DNA of 64,000 nucleotides from CADEDH01 sp039201605 (lineage in GTDB: Bacteria > Actinomycetota > Acidimicrobiia > Acidimicrobiales > SZUA-35). The notes beneath the pieces are model-generated. The model saw only the letters and a program-made list of their open reading frames with translations. It was not told the DNA's origin and made no database searches. Shown one piece after another: positions 24,764 through 33,699 of the stretch (its first letter is position 1; each line of letters begins with the position of its first letter). The stretch spans positions 1-64,000 of the forward strand of contig JBCCRO010000003.1 in the NCBI GenBank assembly GCA_039201605.1, in the 5' to 3' direction. Made by a program: the position numbers and the translations under genes.

Positions 24764-25601
24764 TCTCGGCCAGCACGCCGAGGTGATCGCTGGGCCAGGC
24801 GTCGGGGGCGGCCCCGACGGTGGTCATCCACTCGATGCCGAGCGGCCCCAGCCCGGCGGCCCCACCCGCCCGGGCCAGCAGATAGTCGAACCGCACGCCG
24901 TTGGCGGGCCCGTCGCGGCCGTTTCGCTTGAGCATCCACTCGCCGGCCAGCACATGCGGGTTGCCCTCGATCATGGTCAGCCCGGCCTGCACCCGCTCGT
25001 CGACGGTCGCCGGCGCCCCGCCCGGTCCACCGTCGGCGGCGTCCCAGTCGTGAAGCCACAGATCGGCCCAGTTGGGGGCGATGCTGCTCACATACTCGGG
25101 GCTTGTCGGCGTCTGGTTGAGGTCGCCGCCAAGGAGCACGGGACCGTCCGGATGCAGGCCGTCGACCCACTCGACGATCGTGTGCATCTGTCGGGCCCGG
25201 GCCTCGTTGTCGTCGGTCTTGCTGGCCAGGTGCGTCGACACCACCAGCACCTCGGCGCCGAAGACGCTCGTCTTGGCGGCCACGGCCGAGCGGACGGCCC
25301 GACCGACACCCGGGGGCAGGATCAGGATGTCGGCCGCCGACATCGTGCCGGGGCGGGCGAGGAGGGCGTTGCCGAACGGGGTGTCGGCCGCCTCCGGCTC
25401 GGGGGCCGGTTCGAGGGGCTCGCCGTGGTAGCCGACGACCTCCATACCGAGGACGCCCGCCAACCGCTCGGCCTGGCCGGGCCAGGTCTCCTGGAGGAGG
25501 ACGACGGTGGGGTCGGCGGCCAGGCAGGCGGCGTCGAGGGGCGCCTGACGGGGTTGCCACGGGCCGAACTGCCACAGCGTGTTCCACGTGAGCACTCGCA
25601 C
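24750..25601 (-). CDS. Endonuclease/exonuclease/phosphatase-family hydrolase
   Basis: A 283-residue EEP-fold protein (DNase I/AP endonuclease/sphingomyelinase superfamily). Visible motifs are VLTWNTLWQFGPW, VVLLQETWPGQ (metal-binding Glu), VVSTHLASKTDDNE, VLLGGDLNQTP (Asp-x-Asn) and PSDHLGVLAEI (catalytic His). No signal peptide is present, so it acts in the cytoplasm; the substrate cannot be told. GTG 25601 is preferred over ATG 25625 because GGAGG lies eight bases before it and the protein then begins directly with the first strand. Confidence 0.85.
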   Translation of the reverse strand: MRVLTWNTLWQFGPWQPRQAPLDAACLAADPTVVLLQETWPGQAERLAGVLGMEVVGYHGEPLEPAPEPEAADTPFGNALLARPGTMSAADILILPPGVGRAVRSAVAAKTSVFGAEVLVVSTHLASKTDDNEARARQMHTIVEWVDGLHPDGPVLLGGDLNQTPTSPEYVSSIAPNWADLWLHDWDAADGGPGGAPATVDERVQAGLTMIEGNPHVLAGEWMLKRNGRDGPANGVRFDYLLARAGGAAGLGPLGIEWMTTVGAAPDAWPSDHLGVLAEITPS

Positions 25602-25714
25602 CGACGGTTCCTCCGTTGCGTCCACAACGACCGGACGCCCTTCGACGTGGCACCGTAGCCGCCTCGGGATGCGCTTGAGGCCTTTCGACCTCGACCGACA
25701 CCGTGGGTCACACT

Positions 25715-27742
25715 ATGACCGTGACCAACGACGGTTCTCCCCCCAAGCGCAGCTCCTCCGACCTCGGCGGCCGGGCCCCGGATCGCCCGTGGATGATGCG
25801 CACCTACTCGGGCCATTCGACGGCGGCCGCCTCCAACGAGCTATATCGGACCAACCTGGCCAAGGGGCAGACCGGCCTGTCGATCGCCTTCGATCTCCCG
25901 ACCCAGACCGGCTACGACCCCGATCAGCCCCAGGCCGCGGGCGAGGTGGGCAAGGTCGGGGTGCCGGTGGCCCACAAGGGTCACATGGCCACCCTCCTGG
26001 ACGGCATCCCGGTGGGCGAGATGAACACGTCGATGACGATCAACGCGCCGGCCGCCTGGATGCTCGGCCTCTACATCGCCAACGCCGCCGACCGGGGCGT
26101 GCCCTCCGAGCAGCTGCGAGGCACCACGCAGAACGACATCGTCAAGGAGTACCTGAGCCGGGGCACCTACATCTTCCCGCCGGGCCCGAGCCGTCGACTG
26201 ATCGTCGACATGTTCGCCTTCTGCAACGCCCACGTGCCCAGGTGGAACCCGATGAACGTGTGCTCGTACCACCTGCAGGAGGCGGGGGCCACGCCGGTTC
26301 AGGAGATCGCCTTCTCGCTGGCCAATGCCATCGGGGTACTCGACGCCGTGCGGGATTCGGGTCAGGTGCCGGCCGACCGCTTCGACGCCGTGGTCGCCGC
26401 CACCTCGTTCTTCGTCAATTCCGGGATCCGCTTCGTCGAGGAGACCTGCAAGATGCGGGCTTTCACCCGGCTGTGGGATCGGATCACGGCCGAGCGCTAC
26501 GGCGTCACCGACCCCAAGGCCCGCCGATTCCGCTACGGCGTGCAGGTCAACTCGCTCGGCCTCACCGAGAACCAACCCGAGAACAACGTGCAGCGCATCG
26601 TGCTCGAAGCCCTCGGGGTCACCCTTTCGCGCGACGCCCGGGCCCGGTCGCTCCAGCTGCCGGCGTGGAACGAGGCCCTCGGCCTGCCCCGGCCGTGGGA
26701 TCAGCAGTGGTCGCTGCGGATCCAGCAGGTGCTGGCCCACGAGACCGACCTGCTGGAATACGACGACATCTTCGCCGGCAGCCACGTGATCGAGGCCAAG
26801 ACAGCCGAGTTGATGGAGGCGGCCGAGGCCGAGTTGGCCGAGATCGACGAGCTGGGCGGCGTCTTCGAATGCATCGAGGAGCTGAAGAACCGGCTGGTCC
26901 GCTCCCACGCAGAACGGATGCGCCGCATCGAGGCCGGCGACCTGACCGTGGTCGGGGTCAACGCCTACACCGAGTCGGCCGATTCGCCCCTCGGCGGGGC
27001 CGAGGCCATCCTCAAGGTCGACCCCGCCGTCCACGACGAGCTGGTGGCCGACGTGACCGAGTGGCGGTCGCAGCGTGACCAGGGCGCCGTCGACGCCGCC
27101 CTCGACGAGCTGGAACGGGCGGCGCGGGGCACCGACAACATCATGGAGCCCACGATCGCCCTGGCCCACGCCGGGGGCACCACCGGCGAGTGGGCCGATC
27201 GGCTGCGATCGGTGTTCGGCGAGTACCGGGCGCCGACCGGGGTGTCGGGCGCCGGAGGCATCCTCGGCGACGGCAGCGGTCGGCTGCGGGCCCTGGCCGA
27301 GCGGATGCAGGCCACCGAGGGCGGTCCGCCCCGGATCCTGCTGGCCAAGCCGGGGCTCGACGGTCACTCCAACGGCGCCGAGCAGATCGCCGTCGCCGCC
27401 CGCGACGCGGGTATGGAGGTCATCTACCAGGGCATCCGGCTCACCCCGGCCCAGATCGCGGCGGTGGCCCGCGACGAGGACCCCGACGCCATCGGTCTGT
27501 CGATCCTGTCGGGCAGCCATCTCGAACTGGTGCCCGAGACCATGGCCCGCCTCGACGACGCCGGGGTCGACGCCCCCCTCGTGGTCGGCGGCATCATCCC
27601 GCCCGAGGACCAGGACGCCCTCCTGGCCCAGGGGGTGGCGGCCGTGTTCACCCCCAAGGACTACCAGCTGGCTGAGATCGTCGAGTCGCTCGCTGACCTG
27701 GCCCTTCTCCATCGTCATGAATCGGAGGCGCCGACCCGATAG
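25715..27742 (+). CDS. Ethylmalonyl-CoA mutase-type B12-dependent acyl-CoA mutase
   Basis: A 675-residue single-chain mutase. The catalytic barrel shows TYSGHSTAAASNELYRTNL, GLSIAFDLPTQTGYD, GEVGKVGVPV, EMNTSMTINAPAAW, QNDIVKEYLSRGTYI and NVCSYHLQEAGATP; the C-terminal cobalamin domain has PGLDGHSNGAEQIA (DxHxxG) and LSILSGSHL. The pattern YSGHSTAA...LAKGQTGLS fits ethylmalonyl-CoA mutase (Ecm/MeaA) better than methylmalonyl-CoA mutase. It would convert ethylmalonyl-CoA to methylsuccinyl-CoA in acetate assimilation. Crotonyl-CoA carboxylase/reductase is not in the window. ATG 25715 is chosen; GTG 25703 is possible, and neither has a strong ribosome site. Confidence 0.88.
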   Translation: MTVTNDGSPPKRSSSDLGGRAPDRPWMMRTYSGHSTAAASNELYRTNLAKGQTGLSIAFDLPTQTGYDPDQPQAAGEVGKVGVPVAHKGHMATLLDGIPVGEMNTSMTINAPAAWMLGLYIANAADRGVPSEQLRGTTQNDIVKEYLSRGTYIFPPGPSRRLIVDMFAFCNAHVPRWNPMNVCSYHLQEAGATPVQEIAFSLANAIGVLDAVRDSGQVPADRFDAVVAATSFFVNSGIRFVEETCKMRAFTRLWDRITAERYGVTDPKARRFRYGVQVNSLGLTENQPENNVQRIVLEALGVTLSRDARARSLQLPAWNEALGLPRPWDQQWSLRIQQVLAHETDLLEYDDIFAGSHVIEAKTAELMEAAEAELAEIDELGGVFECIEELKNRLVRSHAERMRRIEAGDLTVVGVNAYTESADSPLGGAEAILKVDPAVHDELVADVTEWRSQRDQGAVDAALDELERAARGTDNIMEPTIALAHAGGTTGEWADRLRSVFGEYRAPTGVSGAGGILGDGSGRLRALAERMQATEGGPPRILLAKPGLDGHSNGAEQIAVAARDAGMEVIYQGIRLTPAQIAAVARDEDPDAIGLSILSGSHLELVPETMARLDDAGVDAPLVVGGIIPPEDQDALLAQGVAAVFTPKDYQLAEIVESLADLALLHRHESEAPTR

Positions 27743-27811
27743 ATTCGTCCCGATGAGCGGCCGCCAGACAACCACTCACGGCCGTCCGGCCCGCTCCGAT
27801 GGAGCACGGAT

Positions 27812-28687
27812 ATGGATGGGATGGCGATGACGACTCGACGAGCGCCGATCGGCCTCCTGGTGGGCGCCGCCGGTCTGGTGATCGGTGTCGTCGGCGTGGC
27901 CTTCCAACAGGCGTGGCTCGCCATCGCCGCCGGCGCCCTGGCGCTCCTCGCCGGTGGCTGGTCGCTGCTCGTCGGTCGTGAGGCCGACGCCGGGGCCGAA
28001 GCCCTCCGACTGGCCGAGGACGAGTTGCGCACGGCCCGCGAGCAACTCGCCACCCTCGAGGCGAAGGCCGAGGCGGCCAAGGTGGCCCCGGCCGACCTCG
28101 TCGGGAAGACGCCGGAGGAGAAGAAGCCCAAGCCGCTGCCGCCGCCCCGGGTGTCCGGCCCGGCCCACAAGCCGGCGGTGGCCGAGTTCATCGACGCCGG
28201 CGCCGACGACGGCGACACCCGCGACGGCCTGATCGACCGCGACACCGGCCTGTTCAGCGAGAGCTTCTACATGGTCGCCCTCGACGGACGGATCGCCGCG
28301 GCGCGGCGACATCTCCGGCCGGTGGCCATGGTCTTGCTCGAGGTCGTCACCGGCCTCCCGGGTGAGCCCGACCCGGCCGAGGCCGAGCTCGTGGCCGACT
28401 CGATCAAGGCCACCCTGCGCGAGGCCGACACCGCCTGCCGCCTCCAGAACGGCTACTTCGCCCTGCTCCTGGAGGACACCCCGGAGAACGGCGCCATCTG
28501 GACCGTCGAACGCATCCGACGCAAGCTCCTCACCGATCACGACGGCCTCACCATCTGGGCCGGTGTGGCCTGCTACCCGGCCCACGCCTTCAGCCCGACC
28601 GAGCTGATGGACGCGGCCCAGGAGGCCCTGGTGGCGGCTCGGGAGTGGCGGCAGGACCGCATCGAGGTCGCCACCGCCGCCGAGTAG
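27812..28687 (+). CDS. Membrane protein with a degenerate GGDEF domain
   Basis: A 291-residue protein: two membrane helices (about 12-53), a coiled coil (EALRLAEDELRTAREQLATLEAKAEAA, in part), a Pro/Lys linker and a C-terminal domain with the GGDEF fold pattern. LIDRDTGLFSESFYMVALDGRI is the usual entry helix, but the GGDEF loop reads CRLQNGYFALLLEDTP, so the catalytic Gly-Gly-Asp/Glu is lost. No inhibitory RxxD site is obvious. It probably does not make c-di-GMP and may act by protein contact. ATG 27812 has GGAG about eight bases upstream. Confidence 0.7.
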   Translation: MDGMAMTTRRAPIGLLVGAAGLVIGVVGVAFQQAWLAIAAGALALLAGGWSLLVGREADAGAEALRLAEDELRTAREQLATLEAKAEAAKVAPADLVGKTPEEKKPKPLPPPRVSGPAHKPAVAEFIDAGADDGDTRDGLIDRDTGLFSESFYMVALDGRIAAARRHLRPVAMVLLEVVTGLPGEPDPAEAELVADSIKATLREADTACRLQNGYFALLLEDTPENGAIWTVERIRRKLLTDHDGLTIWAGVACYPAHAFSPTELMDAAQEALVAAREWRQDRIEVATAAE

Positions 28688-28809
28688 CAGCGCGCCCGGC
28701 CGCCCTGGTCGCCGTATCGGCGTGGCGCGCCGCCGATTGCGGAGCAGCGAGACCGGTCGGCGGGCTCGCCTACCTCGCTCGGGCTGTGGAGGTCCAACCT
28801 CTGTCGCGC

Positions 28810-28863
28810 CCACTTAGGTCCGAATTGGGCGGCAGCCACCGGATCGAATTCGGACCTAGGTGG
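28810..28863. repeat. Long inverted repeat with 17-bp arms
   Basis: CCACTTAGGTCCGAATT (28810-28826) and AATTCGGACCTAGGTGG (28847-28863) pair at 16 of 17 positions around a 20-base spacer. It is AT-richer than its surroundings and lies between the degenerate-GGDEF gene and the next small gene. No T-run follows, so it is more like an operator or element end than a terminator. The rest of the 28688-28984 gap shows only GC-rich runs and a repeated GGGCGAC near 28937-28957. Confidence 0.75.
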
Positions 28864-28984
28864 ACACCTGACGACCACACCGCGGGGGCGAGGGCGAGCA
28901 GCGGGGGCCGAGGCCCGGCGGACGACGATCACAGCGGGCGACGGGCGACGGGCGACTGTCACAGCGGGCCGCCACGATCGGCGC

Positions 28985-29329
28985 ATGGAACTGCACGGGC
29001 ACATCCTCCGCCACGCCGCCACCGAGGTCGTGCACACCACCCGGGGGCCGTGCTCGATCGGCTATGTGCTGGCCGAGTTGGAGCGCCGGGGATTCGCCGT
29101 CGAAGAACCGGAGCGGAAGCGGGTGTCCGATGCACTGCGCTCCTCGGTCGGCAACGGCCGGGTGATCCGACACGCCCGAGGGCGGTACGTGGCCGGGCGA
29201 ATCAGCCACGGAACCCGGCGGCGGTGGCAGCGCCGTCTGCGTGGCCTTGACGCCTATGGTCGTCGTCACCCCGAGGCGTCGCTGGGCGAGGGCATCGCTT
29301 GGGCTAGGGGTCACCGCTACTGGCACTGA
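28985..29329 (+). CDS. Small protein with a winged-helix-like profile, function unknown
   Basis: A 114-residue basic protein. The segment VVHTTRGPCSIGYVLAELERRGFAVEEP followed by RVSDALRSSVGNGRVIRHARGRYVAG (in part) has the helix-turn-helix-wing spacing of small DNA-binding domains, and the C-terminus is Arg/His-rich (RRRWQRRLRGLDAYGRRH). I do not recognise the family. It lies 15 bases upstream of the SppA gene on the same strand. ATG 28985 has no strong ribosome site. The inverted repeat at 28810-28863 is a candidate control site. Confidence 0.5.
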   Translation: MELHGHILRHAATEVVHTTRGPCSIGYVLAELERRGFAVEEPERKRVSDALRSSVGNGRVIRHARGRYVAGRISHGTRRRWQRRLRGLDAYGRRHPEASLGEGIAWARGHRYWH

Positions 29330-29343
29330 TAGCTTCTGGAGCC

Positions 29344-30600
29344 ATGGATCCGGACCAGCCGCCCGCCGGCGACCTGCCCCCGCCGACCACGCCACCGGTG
29401 TACACCTCCCCCGCCCCACCAGGGCAGACGCCGGCCGGCGCTGCGGCGCCGGCGGGTCCGCAGCCCGGTCCCGTGATCCCGCCGACGCCGGCCGCCCCGG
29501 TGGCTCAAGCCCCGAGCGGCCACCTCAGCTACGGCCAGTTCCTGGGTCGGGCCGTCACCGCCGCCCTGGTGGCGCCGCTCGGCTTCGCCATCACCATGTT
29601 CGCCCTGTTCACCCTGCTGGCCGGCTGCGTCGCCGCCCTCGGCGCCGCCGCCACCGAGCCGGTCGACCCGCCGGGACCGCTGGCCTCCACCACCCACGTC
29701 GACGGCGTGAGCGGCGCCCGCGACCTGGTGCTCGTCGTCGACGTGACCGGCCCCATCCTGTCCTCGGGCGGCGGCGCCGGTCCCTTCGGCGGGATCCTGG
29801 CCGACGGCTCGGCGATCAAGGAACAGCTCGAAGCGGCGGCGACCGACGACGACGTCGACGCCGTGGTCCTCCGACTCAACACCCCCGGGGGCTCCGTGGT
29901 CGGCTCCGAACTGATCGGCGACGGCGTCGAGGCCCTGGTCGACGCGGGCAAGCCGGTGGTGGCCCAGGTCGATGAGATCTCGGCCTCCGGTGGCATGTGG
30001 GCCATGGCCCCGGCCGATGAGATCGTCGTGTCGCGCGGCTCGCTGATCGGCTCGATCGGCGTGATCCTCGGCCCGTTCTCCCGCTACGAGGGTGTGGTCG
30101 CCACCGAGGGTGGACTCCTGGGCGGCGGCGTGACCACGACGGACGGGATCGAGCAGTTCTTCATCACCGCCGGTGCAGGCAAGGACGCCGGCAACCCCTA
30201 TCGCGAACTCACCGCCGACGAGCAGGCGATGTTCCAGGCTCTGGTCGACGGCTCCTACGACCAGTTCGTGTCGCACGTGGCCGAGCACCGCGGCATCGAC
30301 GAGAGCGTGATCATCGACGAGATCGGGGCCGGCATCTTCAACGGCGACGACGCCATCGAGATCGGGTTGGCCGACCGCGTCGGCGACTTCGAGGACGCCC
30401 ACGTGCTGGCGGCCGAGCTGGCGGAGATCGACGGCGACTACGACGTGCGGGCCGTGTCGATCGACCTCGGCTTCCTCGGGCTCCTGCTCCAGGAGGACGA
30501 CGAGCCCCCGGCGGCCGACCTCAGCGGCCTGTGCTCGTCGACACCCCGAGCCCACGCCTTCTTCGGCGACCTCGCCGCCCTCTGCCGCTCCGGCGGCTGA
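29344..30600 (+). CDS. SppA-type signal peptide peptidase (S49)
   Basis: A 418-residue membrane serine protease that degrades cleaved signal peptides. A long Pro/Ala-rich cytoplasmic N-terminus (about 1-60) precedes a membrane segment (about 72-100). The catalytic part has VVLRLNTPGGSVVGSELI, then EISASGGMWAMAPADEIV with the Ser nucleophile, GSIGVILG, and ITAGAGKDAGNPYRELT with the general-base Lys. So, unlike the NfeD-like protein, this S49 relative keeps its Ser-Lys dyad. The C-terminal 80 residues extend the core with no known motif. Confidence 0.9.
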   Translation: MDPDQPPAGDLPPPTTPPVYTSPAPPGQTPAGAAAPAGPQPGPVIPPTPAAPVAQAPSGHLSYGQFLGRAVTAALVAPLGFAITMFALFTLLAGCVAALGAAATEPVDPPGPLASTTHVDGVSGARDLVLVVDVTGPILSSGGGAGPFGGILADGSAIKEQLEAAATDDDVDAVVLRLNTPGGSVVGSELIGDGVEALVDAGKPVVAQVDEISASGGMWAMAPADEIVVSRGSLIGSIGVILGPFSRYEGVVATEGGLLGGGVTTTDGIEQFFITAGAGKDAGNPYRELTADEQAMFQALVDGSYDQFVSHVAEHRGIDESVIIDEIGAGIFNGDDAIEIGLADRVGDFEDAHVLAAELAEIDGDYDVRAVSIDLGFLGLLLQEDDEPPAADLSGLCSSTPRAHAFFGDLAALCRSGG

Positions 30601-30633
30601 CGCGACGCCGCCACCGCCCTCGACTGTCGGAAC

Positions 30634-31428
30634 TCAGCCGGTGCTGACCCGGCTGTTGAGGGAGGTGAAGGCCAAGGTGAACGTGATGGCCCCGATCACG
30701 ACGATGGCGGCCATCGCCTTCAGGAGATCCTCCGCCACCCAGCCCTCGGTGATGAGCGACCGCAATCCCGCCAGGAGGTAGGTCACCGGGTTCCAGGTGG
30801 AGATGGCCCGCAGCCAGCTGGTGAGGGCCTCGGCCGGCAGGAACGACGAGGTGAGGAAGGCGAAGGGAAAGAAGATGATGAACGAGGAGTTGACGGCGGC
30901 GGGGTTCCCCGTGCGAAGGGCGATCGTATAGGGGAAGCCGGTGAAGGCCAGGCCCCATGCCGATGACATCAGCAGGAAGGCCAGCAGGCCCAACGGGCCG
31001 CTCTCGAAGCGCACCCCGACGAGGAAGCCCACGATGCTGACCAGCAACGATAGGCCGAACACCAGGGCGAAGTCGGCCACCATCATCCCGAGCAGCAGCG
31101 AGGCTCGTCGCACCGGCGTGACCAGGAGCTTGTCGAGGTAGCCGGACTGGATGTCGGTCACCACCACGCTCGCTCTCGACACGCCGGTGACGGCGAAGAT
31201 GATGGCGACCGGAAGCTGGAACGCCTTGAAGTCGAAGTCCGGGTCGCCGAACCGGGCCCCGAAGCTCTCGGCCACATCCTGCAGGGCGCCGATGTTCACG
31301 GCGTAGAAGAACATGGGCACCACCAGCGCCGGGACCAGGGCCTCGGGCTCGCGCAGCAGCGAGCGGAGGGCCCGTCGGGCCACGGTGATCAGATCGGCGA
31401 CGGCGCCGCTGGACGTGGCCAGGCTCAT
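30634..31428 (-). CDS. ABC-2 type transporter permease
   Basis: A 264-residue permease with six predicted membrane helices (for example ALVPALVVPMFFYAVNIGAL, LVFGLSLLVSIVGFLVG, AIVVIGAITFTLAF) and the ABC-2 motif TPVRRASLLLG after the first pair. Together with the ATPase encoded just upstream it forms a DrrAB-like exporter for hydrophobic compounds or drugs. Its ATG overlaps the ATPase stop by four bases, so translation is coupled. Substrate unknown. Confidence 0.9.
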   Translation of the reverse strand: MSLATSSGAVADLITVARRALRSLLREPEALVPALVVPMFFYAVNIGALQDVAESFGARFGDPDFDFKAFQLPVAIIFAVTGVSRASVVVTDIQSGYLDKLLVTPVRRASLLLGMMVADFALVFGLSLLVSIVGFLVGVRFESGPLGLLAFLLMSSAWGLAFTGFPYTIALRTGNPAAVNSSFIIFFPFAFLTSSFLPAEALTSWLRAISTWNPVTYLLAGLRSLITEGWVAEDLLKAMAAIVVIGAITFTLAFTSLNSRVSTG

Positions 31429-32384
31429 CGCTGCGGCTCCCGCTCGGCACCGGACACGATGCGATGGCCGGTGGCGTTGAGGAACACGTCGTCGAGGGTC
31501 GGGGTGCGCAGGGTGAGGGCGTTCGCCCGCAGGCCCATGCCGTTCATCGTCACCACCAGGTCGTTGACCACTGACGCCCCGTCGATGGCCGACACCACCA
31601 GTTCGGCGCCCCCGGCCGACACGTCGGTCACGCCGTCGAGGGTCGACACCGCCGAGATCAGGTCGTCGTCGATCTGATCGATGTTGACCACGATCACATC
31701 GTTGCCGACGGCCCGCTTGAGCTCCTCCGGGGTGCCCTCGGCCACGATCCGGCCTGCGTCGATGATCCCGACCCGGTCGGCCAGGGCGTCGGCCTCCTCC
31801 AGATACTGGGTGGTGAGGAAGATCGTCACGTCGAGGTCGTCGTTGAGTCGCCGCACCTCCTCCCACACCGCGGCCCGGCTTACCGGATCGAGTCCGGTGG
31901 TGGGCTCGTCGAGGAACAACACCTCGGGCTCGTGCAGCAGCGACGAGGCCAGATCGACCCGGCGTTTCATGCCGCCGCTGTAGGTGCCGACCCGGCGGTC
32001 GATGGCGTCGCCGATCTCGACGAATTCGAGCACGGCGTCGATCCGGGCCGTCAGCGCCGACCCCCGCATCCCGTACAGCCGGCCCTGGAGGTCGAGGATC
32101 TCCCGGCCGGTCTGCTTCTCGTCGAGCGAGGCCTCCTGCAACGCCACCCCGATCCGGAGACGAACCTCGTCGGCGGCGGTCACCACGTCGAGCCCGCCCA
32201 CCGTGGCCCGACCCCCACTGGGGGTCAGCAGGGTGCAGAGCATGCGGACGGTGGTGGTCTTGCCGGCGCCGTTCGGTCCGAGGAAGCCGTAGATCTCGCC
32301 GGTCTCGACCTTCAGATCGACACCGTCAACGGCCACCTCGTCGCCGAACCGCCGGGAGAGATTCTCGGTGACGATTGCGGGCAC
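31425..32384 (-). CDS. ABC transporter ATPase, DrrA-like
   Basis: A 319-residue ATPase with Walker A GPNGAGKTT, Q-loop ALQEASLDE, signature YSGGMKRRVDLA, Walker B VLFLDEPTTGLDP and a switch region TIFLTTQYLEEAD (Gln in place of the usual His, common in DrrA-type proteins). The C-terminal 100 residues form the regulatory domain typical of these exporters. Start GTG 32384. Its stop overlaps the permease start by four bases; the pair is one operon read leftward. Confidence 0.93.
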   Translation of the reverse strand: MPAIVTENLSRRFGDEVAVDGVDLKVETGEIYGFLGPNGAGKTTTVRMLCTLLTPSGGRATVGGLDVVTAADEVRLRIGVALQEASLDEKQTGREILDLQGRLYGMRGSALTARIDAVLEFVEIGDAIDRRVGTYSGGMKRRVDLASSLLHEPEVLFLDEPTTGLDPVSRAAVWEEVRRLNDDLDVTIFLTTQYLEEADALADRVGIIDAGRIVAEGTPEELKRAVGNDVIVVNIDQIDDDLISAVSTLDGVTDVSAGGAELVVSAIDGASVVNDLVVTMNGMGLRANALTLRTPTLDDVFLNATGHRIVSGAEREPQR

Positions 32385-32524
32385 GGTGCGACGCTAGTTT
32401 CTCCCCGGCCCGGATTCGACACCGACCGACGGTTAGGGCCTGGCGGGTAGGCGCTGTGGCGCCCACCCGGGCCCGGCGTTCATCGAGTGGTCGTGCTGCG
32501 CACGACAGCTACCCGCTGAACTCC

Positions 32525-33688
32525 TCAGCCCTGTTGCGTCGGCTCGTCCCCCGAGGCCGCCGTCGGCCACCCCTCCGCCGCCTCGGCGTTGTCGGCCCCC
32601 AACGCCCGTCCCGGCCAGCGCAGCCGGGCCGGGGTGGCCGAGAGGCGGGCGGCCGGCCCCTGCATGGGGAAGCCGTCGACGTCGACGAACAGCCCCCGGT
32701 CAGCGGCATGCTCATCGGCGGCCAGGGCCGCCATGTCGTAGACGGGGGCGGCGGCGGCATCGGCCTCGGCGAAGGCGGCCAGGGCTTCGTCGAGGGTGCG
32801 GGCGGCCACCCAGGCCGTCATCGCCGACTCCACCTCGTCCCGGTGGGCCATCCGGCCCGAGGTGGCGGCGAACCGGTAGTCGTCGCCCAGGCCGATCAGG
32901 GTCATCACCCGACCGGCCACCGAGTCGGCCGAGGTCGACACCGCCAACCAGTGACCGTCGCTGGTGCGGTAGCACCCGCGGGGCACCGAATAGGGCAGGC
33001 CGGAACCGAGCCGGGGCTGTTGCCGGCCCCCATGCAACCACAGCGAGGGCAGGGGGCCCATGATCTGCATCAGGCTCTCGATCAGGTTCACGTCGACCAC
33101 CTGCCCGACACCGCTGTGGAGGGCGACCATGGTGGCGAAGGCCCCGGCCAAGGCCGTGACCTCGTCGGTCAGGGCGACCGGGGGCAGGGTGGGCGGTCCG
33201 TCCTCGGAGCCGTTGAGGGCGGCGAAGCCGGACATCGCCTCGGCCAGCGTGGCGAAGCCGGGGCGGTCCCGGTAGGGGCCGGTCTGCCCGAAGGCGGTCA
33301 CCCGGGTGATGACGAGATCGGGGTTGCGGCCCAGCAGCACGTCGGGGCCGAGCCCGAGCGCCTCCAGCTTCCCGGGCCGCATGTTCTCGACCAGCACATC
33401 GGCCTCGGCCGCCAGGTCGAGCAGCCGGTCCCGGCCCTCCTCGGATCGAAGGTCGAGCTCGATGCACCGCTTGTTGCGGTTGGCCAGCTTGAAGAAATAG
33501 GTCTCGCCGTCGCTTTCGTCCCGCCAGCCGAGGTTGCGGGCGGTGTCGCCGACACCGGGCCGTTCGACCTTGATCACATCGGCACCGAAGTCGGCCAGGT
33601 GGCGGGCGATGCCGGGACCGGCCAACACCGTCGACACGTCGAGGACCCGGACGCCGGCCAGGGCGAGGGGCGATTGGGGGGAGTCCAT
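32525..33688 (-). CDS. CaiB/BaiF-type CoA-transferase (family III)
   Basis: A 387-residue family III CoA-transferase. The N-terminus LAGVRVLDVSTVLAGPGIARHLADFGADVIKVE is classic, and the catalytic Asp region lies in VALTDEVTALAGAFA. KLANRNKRCIELDL and ENMRPGKLEALGL are further family motifs. Such enzymes move CoA between carboxylic acids; the substrate cannot be set, though alpha-methylacyl-CoA racemase-like members share the fold. ATG 33688 trims a long Arg/Pro-rich extension that is clearly not family sequence. It follows the large regulator gene by 11 bases, so is probably co-transcribed. Confidence 0.88.
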   Translation of the reverse strand: MDSPQSPLALAGVRVLDVSTVLAGPGIARHLADFGADVIKVERPGVGDTARNLGWRDESDGETYFFKLANRNKRCIELDLRSEEGRDRLLDLAAEADVLVENMRPGKLEALGLGPDVLLGRNPDLVITRVTAFGQTGPYRDRPGFATLAEAMSGFAALNGSEDGPPTLPPVALTDEVTALAGAFATMVALHSGVGQVVDVNLIESLMQIMGPLPSLWLHGGRQQPRLGSGLPYSVPRGCYRTSDGHWLAVSTSADSVAGRVMTLIGLGDDYRFAATSGRMAHRDEVESAMTAWVAARTLDEALAAFAEADAAAAPVYDMAALAADEHAADRGLFVDVDGFPMQGPAARLSATPARLRWPGRALGADNAEAAEGWPTAASGDEPTQQG

Positions 33689-33699
33689 GGGCCGCGACC

